Assembly (NCBI RefSeq): GCF_028858725.1
Contig: NC_084763.1
Location: 49,980,152 to 50,044,151, forward strand
Length of the DNA stretch: 64,000 nucleotides
Direction: 5' to 3'
Origin: Colius striatus
Lineage: Eukaryota > Chordata > Aves > Coliiformes > Coliidae
Below the pieces are notes generated by a model, which saw nothing but the letters and a program-made list of their open reading frames with translations, did no database searches and was not told the origin of the DNA. Positions 42,085 through 52,500 of the stretch are shown here, piece by piece (position 1 is the first letter of the stretch; the number at the start of each line of letters is the position of its first letter). Made by a program: the position numbers and the translations under genes.

Positions 42085-45000
42085 GACTTAGGCTAAGGTG
42101 CTCTAATGTGCAGGGCTACCACTTTGTCGATTCCACTTGGCACATACTGTTTCGGGTAAATACTCTGCTGATTTGCTTTGGGTTTGTTTTAATTCAATCT
42201 ACTGCTGAAAATTATCACTGTTGAAGTTCCATTAGTTTTTATAATATAATTTCGAATGCTTGACTTACACTGAAGCCTTAAAAGGCTTCTGTGTCTTTCT
42301 GATGGCCATACAGAAACTGTATTAAGTTTGCAGTTCTAAACCACTGACAAAACTAATTCAAGTAACCAATGAGCAAATTTGAAAAGATATTATCTAGCTT
42401 TTTTGAATATTGAATTGGTCATGAATACTGCTAAGGTCAGAATAATTAACAAGTTCTAGGAAAAGCATTTTACATAGACATCAAAATGCAGATATTCTTT
42501 CTCCCTGAAAAAATATAAGCAAAATACATTTTTATTCCGGGAAGAATCAATCAGAAAATAAACAGAATCAAACACTTATCTGTTCCGTGTGTAAAAAGCT
42601 GTACCAGTAGATGAACAAATTAAGATTGCTAATGGTTGTCAATACTTTGGAGATTTCCCTTGTAAAAGTAAACATTTTTTAAAAAGCCTAAATTTATTCA
42701 GGGACTTAAATAACTCTACTTCACATTATCCTTCTTTGAAGCTTTCTCTTTCAGTGTTATTATGTACAGATCTTTAAATAGCAGAAATTTCAAGATAAAG
42801 TATTACACAAAGAGGGAACTGAGGTTGAAGATGAAGAAGGATAATGTAGGAATTAAAAAGAAAAATCCCTGAATGTAATTATCCCCCATTAAAATATTAC
42901 AAACTCAGGAAAAACAGCCTAAGTTTAACAGAAAAGTTATCCACCACGTTAAAGCCCCTGGTAACCTGTCCTATATCTTGTTATGGTGCTACAAAGAAAA
43001 CATGTGAATGAATTTACTGTGTATTTCAAAAATCACAGTCCTCTAACCTTTTACTACAAATACTATTATGACAGAGTCACAGTCATCTGGTTATTACAGT
43101 ATACTGATTATTTCTTCCAGATTACACTCAGAAATAGTCAAAAGACCTGGGCAGTTGTAAACAGAAATGAGCAAAAGGGAATAAACAACCATCTACAAAC
43201 AGCAGGAAGCACAGTCTAGTAACACAGTTCATATCCTGAAATATTATATTCTTTACTGATAAAAACTCATTAAATCACTTTAAATCTTGGACTGTAAACC
43301 ATGATTCCCATCTGGAAGCCATTTCTAAAAAAGAACACCAGAATCTCTGTTATTGTCATTGTTCGGAAAATCACTATCCAGACATTGTTAATCTATAACT
43401 TATTAACCAAAATATTATCCTGCTTTATTTTCCTTGAAGATTTTTGAAGTAACTGTCTCTTTGCCAGACATCCATGCACAAGACTGCATACCTCTTTGTC
43501 TCCTTCACTGAGTTCCATTTGAAAAAACAGCTTGTCTATTTTTTAATTTCAAGAGCCAAGAGAGTGTATTGCACAGTGTCCAGTCTCTAAAAATCCTCAC
43601 TTCAGACAATTGACATTTTCTGAAGCCCATAATCACTCAGAAAATGAAAGGTAAGTAAGAGATCACAACACAGAAAATGGAGACACGGTGAAAACGAGCA
43701 GTCATTCGCTTTCTAAGGATTAAGTTTTGAACATTGTTTTCCATAAAATCACACTTAAAGACATCAACAGATCTTTTCACATCCTCACACAGTCCTGCCT
43801 TATGAGCTGCAGCCCTGCCTCTCCACAAAACATTACACCCTAATTAAAAAGAAATCCCACTGACAAACTAACAATGCATTACAAAAATTTAAGATGCATA
43901 AAAATGTTTGTTAACAGCTCTGAGCACCTAAGTAGCACATTTGTACTGACACAAAACAAAATAACTGGATTTTAAAATTTCTCTAGCTAAGCCTTTTTCA
44001 CCAAAACAGTAGGACTTTCTGTTTGTTTGTTTTGTGAATGTCAAAAATATGTAATTTTGTGACAAAACCAAGCTGATGAATGATAAAAGGAAATTGACAA
44101 ATATTGCCTTGTTTTCCAATGATTTTCAACTTGTCTGACAAACCCTCCATGAAGCTGATCAGCTAAACTGCTATTTAACAGAAGAATTAGCTGGTATTGT
44201 TTACCTTGAATGGCTTTTTTGTATTTTATCTAAGCTGGTACAAGTGTTTTTTAGAGCTTGTATTACTGTTCTACTTTAGCGGTAATAATCTACATCCTTG
44301 TTCTACAATAAAGTGAGGAAAAAACGTACAAGAAAAATTGCTTCCACATTCTGGCTGCAACTTTGAGATTGTAAAAAAAAGTCCAATTGCCCTTCCCTCC
44401 AGGTTAACAAATCCTTCATATTCCCCATTTTTTGGTGCCAGTGACAAATGATCTCATCTCTGACTACACTCAGGCAAACATTTCACCTACTGTTTTATAA
44501 AATATCTTTTACATTAAAATGTAAAAATAACTTCCAGTAAAAAGTCACCAGTACAAAAATGTGCTGCTACTAATGTATGGAAGTGGCCAAGTATGGTGCA
44601 AATGCCATCTCTAGGTGGATCCAGTTCCTGAGTAAGCTGCTTTTAAGAATCTATCACAGCTTTATTGCCTGGATGTTTTAGCATGTTGATTTTGAGTCAC
44701 CGAGAGAATATTTCATAATTCTCTCATTATTTAACACCTTAGCTTTCAGATAGAATTTTCTGAGATAATTGTTTACACTCTTGTGCTAGGAGGTATTATA
44801 GCATTGATCAAAGCTGGTAAAAAGCAAAAGGTGGTATTAAATATCCTTCAGTCTGACTATGTGAGGGAATTCCTAAGTGCCTACTTTTTAGTGATAGCAT
44901 GACTTCTCATTCAGCAAGACAAGCCTGAAGGCAACCAAAAGAATCACCCAGAGCTTAACTAGCAATGCAATAACTGCAGTAATGAGTTGCCACAGCCATC

Positions 45001-45989
45001 ACATGTCTGAAAACATACAAAACAAGACTATAGAGTACAGAGACTGCAAGCAGACAGCAGGACCAAAGTTGTTTTTATCTCACAGAAGGGAAAAAGCAAA
45101 GAGTTTCGGCACTGAAGAATGCAGTTTTTAGAACCCAGAGGTGGAGAGCAGGCATGGCATGGTACTTACATGTCAGCAGGCACCACATGGAAGTCCCTGC
45201 ACTCCTGCACCCACAAACTTGGCTACTTAACCTTCTCATCCAACTTGAAGGTCTGGGAAAGAGGTCAGGAGCAGAAAAGGTAGAGATCTGATTTCTTATA
45301 GAATTAGGTGCTTTGTCCCTTAGTCTTGTGCTGTCCACCTTCTCCATAAAACAGCCACTAGGCAAGGCTGAGCTTACTCATACTTTAATTAGCCAGCACA
45401 GTATGAACAAAACACTTGGCTGAGTGGTTGCTACAGAAAGTGATCTGCAGTTCATATGCCTGCCTTTACCTCAGCAAAGGCATTGATTTTGCTTTCCTCT
45501 CAGTTCAACTACCTCAGGTTTTATAAAACTTGTAGGAGCTTAATTATTTCCAAGACCACAGCCCTCAGTTAGATACGGTTCGAAGTTACTATCAGGCTCT
45601 AAAATTACTCTGGGAAGAGGGAGAAGATGGGGATTAAAAGATAGAGACTGTGTGCTGCAAACATGTTTTTCTTTCTTTAGAAATGGAATTTGATTTTATA
45701 AGGACAAACTGCAATACCATATGCTTAAATTCTGCAGGAACCTCAAACTCATCAGCTGAAAATAAAAGTAATGGATTAAAAATTGGTTCTATTATTCAAT
45801 TATAAGGTGACAACAATCCCTAATATGATCTGAAAAACACATGTAATCCCAGAATGTAGTAGTTGAGGAACTTTCAAGAGAGGTGAAGACTATTAATGTC
45901 ATTGTAATGGGTCCTGTGAAATGAAATAGTGTCAAATCTATTTAAAATGAGCTTAGACTGGAATGGAGGCAAATAAGGGATAGTAAGAT

Positions 45990-46295
45990 GGTAAGAAAAA
46001 TTAAGAACTTGCAGACTCAGAATAGAGGAGCTGAACTGCTTTAGCCTAGCAAAGTGAAGTCTAAGAGAAAATATTCTGAAACTGAGATACTGGGTGTAAA
46101 GTCTAAGGAGAAAAACTAGACATTGAAAACCAAGTAAAGGACCAGTGTTGTTGCAAGAACAAGCAGACCCAACCTAGTCATAAAATTGAGGTTAGAAGTT
46201 AAATCAGATGGTTTCTAGCATTCAGAAAATTTAGAGCAATCTTCCTAGGAGTATAACTGAGCTACAAACTCAGTATCTGCCTGCCACAAAGAAGA
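45990..46295 (+). mobile_element. Ancient CR1/L3-like LINE fragment
   Basis: Diverged but ordered landmarks of an old reptilian CR1 ORF2 3' part: ctttagcctagcaaagtgaa, aaaggaccagtgttgttgca, agaacaagcag, gttagaagttaaatcagatg, gtttctagcattcaga and gcaatcttcctaggag. Orientation is +. The reading frame is broken. The assignment comes from memory of the consensus, not a database search. Confidence 0.55.
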
Positions 46296-48154
46296 AAGGA
46301 GAAAAGTCCTTCTGACAACGTCTAGACCATCCATAGGCCTTTAGCTTTGAATACCAGATCTCAGTAGCACTTCTCACTGGAGGACTTGTTCCTTGGCTTG
46401 CAGGACTTGTTCTACTTTTTTATTTTTTGTCTTTATCCCCAGAAGAAGTTCCACTGGTTACTAAGCCCCAACTAGTTAGTGAAGCTATTTTTATGGCCGG
46501 TGGAGATGCACACACATTGAGGGCAAGTCATCCCATTTATCTTTGCCATAGAAATATCTTTCCTTCTTGATGTTCAGTAGAACAGAGTGATCTCATTTAG
46601 GAATTCTATTTCTTACTCCACCGACTTCTTGCTTAAAATACTCAGCTCTGTGTGAAAACTCGCTGTCTTCACTCCCCACCACCCATGGTGAGTATACTTT
46701 CACTCCCTTTCACATTTTGCTGTTTGCACCTTCTGCCCATCAAATTCAACTTTTTAGTAATAATTATTGTAGTAAAAAGAAGATATTTATTATTTTCTAA
46801 AAATACCCTCGTGTATTGTATTCCATAAAGAAATTGCATGAAGTCTACCCAAACTTTTTAGTAAAAATGGTCTTTCATTTTCACCTAATCAATGCTTAAT
46901 TTTCTGTGTTCTCAAAGTTATGTGGTGAAACAAGAAAGCTCAATGCTATTCTTGAGTCATTACTGTGCAATATGCATGTACTTCACTGCAGCTACTGCCT
47001 GAAAGTTTCAGCAAGTAAAAGGACAATCATCTCCACGAATCCCACACTGTTACTCTTTGAGACAGATCCCACATAGATTCCATGACCTTCCTCATCATTA
47101 GAGCTTTCTTACCCAGCTGAATTCTCAGTTGTTAAAGTAACTCTTGGCTGTGTTAACTCTGTGTTGTCAGGCCAGCTGGGTACTTCTGTTGGACTGCTCT
47201 TGAAATGATTGTTTTCCTATGCCTTCGGAAGGACACATACACTGGAAAGCTTTATTTAGTAGGCAACAGGTAACCATTCTTTCTTAGGTCAAATGTAAAT
47301 TCAGATTTTATCATATGATAAGTGTTTTGGTGGACTCAAAGAATTGATCTGAAGAGGTGATTTACAGATGGGAAGTCAGGGAATATAGTTCTTATCATCC
47401 CTGTGGTATAAAAGGTGAGACATACAGGCGGGAGTGCAATAGCAAATTTATAACTTAAAAAATGATCCAGAGTGGTGGCTCATTCACATTATGGATCAAT
47501 AATAGAATTGGAGAAATAGTATTCATTTCCACTTTGTGCATATGAAAGGACTTTATTCATTGTCACTGCCCATACATGTTTCCTTTACTTCTTTCAAGAC
47601 ATGCTAATTTCACACTACATTTTCTTTAACAAAAAGCATTTGCCTTGACCTAAAAATGGTCAATGCTAACCTTATTAATTAAAACTGTTTTCTTATAATG
47701 ACTGAAAGCTAGAGAAAGTTTTAAACTATACTGGTTTAAAATTCAATCTTTTTGGTGGTTCTCCTTTTAAACTCCATTGAAAAGTAAGTCTAATCATTAC
47801 GTTCTTTACTTCCACACAAAAACCATAAAGCCTGATTTATTATTTTAAATATAACTCCTCTTATCTTCTAATGAGAAATGCCCTGCCTCTTTGGCCTCTG
47901 CTTCACTCACTGCAGCAGCTGCCAGCCATCACCCACCCGCCAGCCCTTCTGCCTAGCATTGCCTGCCACACACTGGGCCTGCTGTTGGCTCCCAGCCCCT
48001 GTCCTGGGTCAGAGAAGTGTGTTTTCCATGATCCAAGACATATTAAGGTGCATCTATCTCAGCACCACCAGATTTTGAAGGACATTCTGGGCAGTGGCTG
48101 CAGCAGCAACCACATGTCGCACTCATCCATCAGCTTTCTAGGGATCAACACCTT

Positions 48155-48530
48155 AGAATCATTGAATCATTTTGGTTGGAAAAGACCTTTAAGGTCATCA
48201 AGTCCAACCTCTAACCTAACACTGCCAAGCCTGACACTAAACCCTGTCCCTCGGCACCTCATCTACAGGGCTTTTAAGCATCTCCAGGGATGGTGACTCC
48301 ATCACTTCCCCGGGCAGCCTGAGCCAGTGTCTAAAAACCCTCTCAGTGAAACGTTCTTCTTGATTTCCAATCTAAACCTCCCTTCGCACAACTTGAGGCC
48401 ATTTCCTCTTGTTCTATCACTCCTAACTTGGAGAAGAGATCGACTCCCTCTTCGCTACAACCTCCTTTCAGGTAGTTGTAGGGAGTGATTGTCTGCCCTC
48501 AGCCGTCTCCAGGCTTCTCTTCTCCCTCGG
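48155..48530 (-). mobile_element. CR1 LINE 3' fragment abutting the ODAD2 promoter
   Basis: The + strand begins agaatcattgaatcatt (reverse-complement CR1 tail), then ttggaaaagacctttaaggt and the CR1 3' body. It closely parallels the copy at 22,205, sharing blocks such as catctacagggcttttaagc and aaaaaccctctcagtgaaa. The element fades into GC-rich promoter DNA at ~48,500-48,530, so its 5' truncation point lies next to the CpG island. Orientation is opposite to ODAD2. Confidence 0.92.
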
Positions 48531-48596
48531 GTACCCTCAGGGCACCGCCGTCCGCCCGCCGCCGCCGCAGCGGCCCTCCCGCCCCTCGGGCCGCTC

Positions 48597-48603
48597 TGTT
48601 TAC
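48597..48603 (+). promoter_or_regulatory. Forkhead (FOXJ1-type) motif TGTTTAC
   Basis: An exact TGTTTAC (forkhead core, TRTTTAY) inside an otherwise GC-rich island, five bases before the first X-box-like motif. FOXJ1 is the master activator of motile-cilium genes and often acts with RFX factors. The motif is seen; binding is inferred. Confidence 0.5.
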
Positions 48604-48607
48604 CCGC

Positions 48608-48620
48608 GTCTCCCGGTAAC
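48608..48620 (+). promoter_or_regulatory. RFX X-box-like motif 1
   Basis: GTCTCCCGGTAAC: imperfect half-site GTCTCC, a one-base spacer, then GGTAAC matching the RGYAAC half of the RFX X-box (GTNRCC, spacer 0-3, RGYAAC). RFX2/RFX3 regulate ciliary genes through such sites. Confidence 0.55.
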
Positions 48621-48637
48621 GGCTCACGCCGGGCTCC

Positions 48638-48651
48638 GTCCCCATAGTAAC
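48638..48651 (+). promoter_or_regulatory. RFX X-box-like motif 2
   Basis: GTCCCCATAGTAAC: half-site GTCCCC (one mismatch to GTNRCC), the standard AT spacer, and a perfect AGTAAC half. It has the 14-base layout of a classical X-box and is the better of the two, about 30 bases before the ATG at 48,682. Confidence 0.65.
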
Positions 48652-48654
48652 GGC

Positions 48655-48715
48655 GACGGCTTCGGCCGCGGCTGAAAGGCGATGGCGGGGTCCGGCGCGG
48701 CTCCCTCGGGGCAAG
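48655..48715 (+). other. ODAD2: ODAD2 exon 1 (5' leader) with start of an upstream ORF
   Basis: The left edge is a guess, since no transcription start is visible. The right edge is the donor CAAG|gtatgg at 48,716. An ATG at 48,682 in good Kozak context (gcgATGg) reads 11 codons to the donor. Spliced to the acceptor at 49,321 it continues GVHL and stops at TGA 49,332-49,334, a 15-residue upstream ORF ending 14 bases before the main ATG. Another donor, GGCAG|gtctga at 48,899, enters exon 2 in the same phase and also stops there. Confidence 0.5.
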
Positions 48716-49320
48716 GTATGGGGGCGAGCGGTCCGTCATCCCTGGGGGGTTCCACACAGCCGCTGGGCTCCCTCCTCCCGCAAGATTCCTCCCAGCCTCT
48801 GCCCGTGGAGCCGTACCGGGCTCTCCCCCCTCACAGGCGAGGCTTCCCCGTGCCCGCCTTGCTGCGGTGGCTCTCGGCCTCTCCAGGCTGGACGGCAGGT
48901 CTGATATCCTCCTTTTATCTCCATCTTAAACAAGCGTCTCGGGGGGTCGTTGCTGGGGGCTGTATGCAGCTTTTTGCCTGCACCTATGAATATGTGAGAT
49001 CAACTTTACAAAGAGAGCCTGAGAGCTTTTGTTACAGCCACAAAAGAAGTCTTCTGCTGGCAGCTCCACGAGTTTCTAATAGAACCAGGGATTAATTAAG
49101 ATGAAAAAAAGCCCTGTGTTTTCACTTGATTTCCCCATTTCTTTAAAATTTGCAAATGTTCTTCTTCACTTCCCCCTTCTCCACTTCAAGGATGTAAATG
49201 AGTTAGAAGAACCTATTCACTCCTAGATATGTTTATTTCAAATTATATCAGTCAGAACATGTAGCATTTATCATCTGAGAGCTCAGTTTGGTTATTCTCT
49301 GACCATGTTTCTTTGTTAAG

Positions 49321-49572
49321 GTGTACACCTTTGATACTAATTGAGACCATGGGAGCGGCATTGGCAAGAGCAGTTCAGTGGACTACTACTGGTTCTGGAG
49401 CTGGAACAATCAAAGTCACCCCTTTGAATGAATCTCTCTTAAATCAAATTATTAAGTTTGCAGAGGACTTCAGCACTAGACATCCTCAGGAAGCAGCATT
49501 TGTCTTCAGAGAGCCCCTTGAGTGGAAAACACAATTTGACTGTTCAAATTTTGGAGAGGGTTATGAGATCAA
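49321..49572 (+). CDS. ODAD2: ODAD2 exon 2 with start codon
   Basis: The acceptor is ttgttaag|GTG and the ATG lies at 49,349. The donor is GAGATCAA|gtaagt, leaving phase 2. It encodes residues 1-74, including [18 protein letters not shown] and [10 protein letters not shown], the conserved N-terminal block of ARMC4. The first 28 bases are leader and contain the stop of the upstream ORF. Confidence 0.93.
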
Positions 49573-52500
49573 GTAAGTCTGAATTGCAATGTGTTTTGAA
49601 ATGGGTGGTATTTTTACTATACATTGAAACATTTGGGCTGATATAACAACTGGGAGATTACCTGTTACCACCATGGGCAAATCAGACTTGACTCACAGAA
49701 CTTAGTTTTGTTCATTGCCAATCAAAAGTCAGAGCAGGATAATGAGAAAAAAGACCCCAAATCTTAAACCACCTTCCCCCCACTCTTCCATTCTTCCCAA
49801 GCTCAATTTCACTTCCAATTTTCTCTACCTCCTCACCCCTGAGCAGCACAAAGGGACAGAGAGTGAGAGTTGCAGTCAGTTCATTATGCATTGCCTTTCA
49901 TGCCCCATCCTTCTTGCATTCTTCACTGCTCCAGCACAGCATCTGCCACACAGGAGACAGTCCTCCAGGCACTTCTCCAATGTGGGTCCTACCCACAGGT
50001 TACAATTCTTCATGAACTGCTCCAGCTTGGGTCCCTTCCGTGGGATACAGTCCTTCAGGAACAGACTGCTCCAGCGTGGCCTTCCCACAGGCTCACAAAT
50101 CCTGCCAGCAGACCTGCTCCAGTGCACATTCTCCATGGGGTCCCAGACTCCTTTGGGTGCATCCAGCTACTGATTGGCAGTGAAAAAATTGGTTTATCTG
50201 GGAAGTTTTCTGAAATATAGTTTAAAGAAATTATATATGCTTTATCATGTGAATCTTGAATAGCATTTCTCTCAAATTTACTATTTATTTAAGTTCTTAT
50301 TTTAAAAACATATCATTTCATTTTTCAAGTGGAGAGACTGTTCAGTCTGAAGCCAAAGATAAAGATGGGCAACCATTGCTTCTCCTCACGGCATCAACTC
50401 TCAGAGTTTGCAGTTTTGACCAGCTGTCCCGTTTGCTACAAATTGATATGGAAAAAAAATTAGAGGAAGCACAAGCATGCCTTGAAGGTTTCCTTTCTCT
50501 TTTTTTTCACTTTTCCCCTCACTTAAAAAGTATATCTTCAATTCATGTTCATGAAATGTGAATAAAGGTTTGCCTTCATTCTAAGTATATGAGAAGGTGT
50601 TGATTCATGAGTTGTTTCTTTTATTTTCACAGAATCGATGACAGAGAACTCTAGAATAAAGCTAAAGTAAAACTGTTGGATTTCATATACAAATTCACGT
50701 TGACTGAGTGATATCTTATTGGAGGCTAATAGCAGTTTTTCCTGTGTTTATAGCTTAATCTTCTTTTCAAATGTTATATCCTTTAAAAATAGCCAAAGAA
50801 ATGCTTAAGGCATTCTTACCTGTGCATAGTAGTGAGCACTTCCAGGTCCTTCTCATAAAGGCTTATAAAATATAGGTATGAGAGCTTCTACTCCTCTCAT
50901 TGGAGGTGGAAGAGATTAGTCATATTCTTTAGTAACAGCAGTAGAAATTGCATCTGTAATACCAAAATATGTGCTCATACTTGATCAAACTTTAGAGCCA
51001 TATCATCTAGAGTCCTGTCACTGACAGTGGTCAACCAGGAGTAATAGGGAAGAGTAATACAGATAGGGTATCAATGCAGAGGTGTTCACAGATGCATGGA
51101 ACTTCATTTGCAGGAACAGAGCAAAAGGTTTTTGTAAAACTCATTGACATGCAGTTATGTCACTGATTACCAAAAAGATCAACTGGCATAACTGACAAAG
51201 TAATGGGGCTGTTGGGAATGCTGATAGAAAACTTGAAAGATGGTCTTTAACAGTAAATTCTGTTTCTAAAATAATCAATTTTCAGTGAGTTAAACTCAAT
51301 GATTCCTGTTTTGGTGATCAGACAGGCATATTTTCTGGAAAGAGAGCTTTGGCTAAAGGGAAGTATTTAATAGTCACCTCTTAGTTGAATGAATCTTAAT
51401 CTTTCTTGTGAAAAACAATTTTGTTATGCAGAAATTATTTTTGTTCTTAATGTTTTCATATTTTTAAAGTGTATTTCGAATTACAATACAGGGCTATGAA
51501 AGAATACTTCATACAGTAGTATTTGATTAATAACTGTGCACATTATTAAAGCTTTTATTGTAAATTAATAGTATCAGAATTATTCAGCAATTGAGATAAA
51601 AAATACTTGTCTTGCTAATCATTGTTAACATATTGTTACATTGTATGATTCTGTTTCATGTTCACAGCTAACAGAGATCCTATAGTGAAAATTCTTGGCC
51701 CTGAACACGGGACTGTCGAAGGAGAAGATATGTCCATATTGAATTTACTTGACAAAATGAAACAAGATGACCCTGAAACAGAGATAAAAATTAAGATCTT
51801 TCTTCTTCTTCATCAACTGGATTTGCAACTGCTTAATAGTTCTTTGAAAGATGTTTCACAGTAAGTGCCTTCCAAATGGAAGCTAAACGTGTCAGCCAGT
51901 GCATTTTGGTTTATTGTTAAGTCAGATTGGTTTCAATCCACAACATGTGCTTTTGGTATGATGTAAAGGAATTTATTGAAACAACTTTCACTGTTCATCA
52001 AGTTATTGAATAAACATTTTTTTTCTGAAGATTTTGCTGTAAGTGTGGTTATGCAAGGGTGTGCCCATGAGTGTGAGGGTTTATTGCATATGCTTCGTGT
52101 TTTGTAGCAAATTGAAGTAATTTGTACAAACAACAAAGTTACAGTGAAGTGTTTTCAAGGAAATCTTTATTTCTTCATGGAAGCGTATTAAGTACTACAT
52201 TGAGTGTGTTTCTCAGTTACACCGACTTTAAATTAGCCATTGAACTAAAATGTCACTAAATTAACAGATAAATTTAAGAAAAATTAGGGAAGATGACCCA
52301 TTTCCAGATTTTTGTTGCTACTGTGAAGACTCAATGTAAAAGAAAAACATCACGTATTGTTCTTTGAGTACATCTTCTTGATGAATACATTTCAAATCAT
52401 TTTCTATTAATTGCAGAGATGAAAGATTACATGTAGCTGCTATAAATAATGAAGTGACACTTCTCAAGAATTTCTCTGGGATGGGAGAAGATACAGTACT

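Larger units (their letters stand above)
26666..48154. other. MPP7-ODAD2 intergenic region
   Basis: About 21 kb without a recognisable gene. The longest open frames (~120-142 codons, for example 36,012-36,419 on + and 36,081-36,509 on -) overlap on opposite strands, lack flanking splice or family signals and resemble nothing I know. Contents I can name are a (TGT)n run at 29,820-29,836, the 28-bp tandem duplication at 42,029-42,084 and an ancient CR1 fragment near 46.0-46.3 kb. Conserved enhancers may exist but cannot be recognised from one sequence. Confidence 0.6.
48535..48900 (+). promoter_or_regulatory. ODAD2: CpG-island promoter of ODAD2
   Basis: A sharp switch from AT-rich DNA to GC- and CpG-dense sequence (gccgccgccgcagcggccc and similar), the only such island in the window. 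No TATA box is seen. It contains a forkhead motif and two X-box-like motifs upstream of the ATG at 48,682 and a consensus-like donor at 48,716. This fits a broad TATA-less ciliary-gene promoter firing to the right. Confidence 0.8.

Noticed and set aside
48682..49095. 137-codon frame MAGSGAAPSGQGMG... as an alternative ODAD2 or separate protein
   Set aside because: It needs the intron to be retained, is proline/serine-rich as expected of any frame in a CpG island, and cannot be spliced in frame to exon 2. It is retained only as the source of the upstream ORF.
49715..50173. 152-codon frame in ODAD2 intron 2
   Set aside because: It coincides with the ~47-bp tandem array; the frame is a by-product of the repeat.
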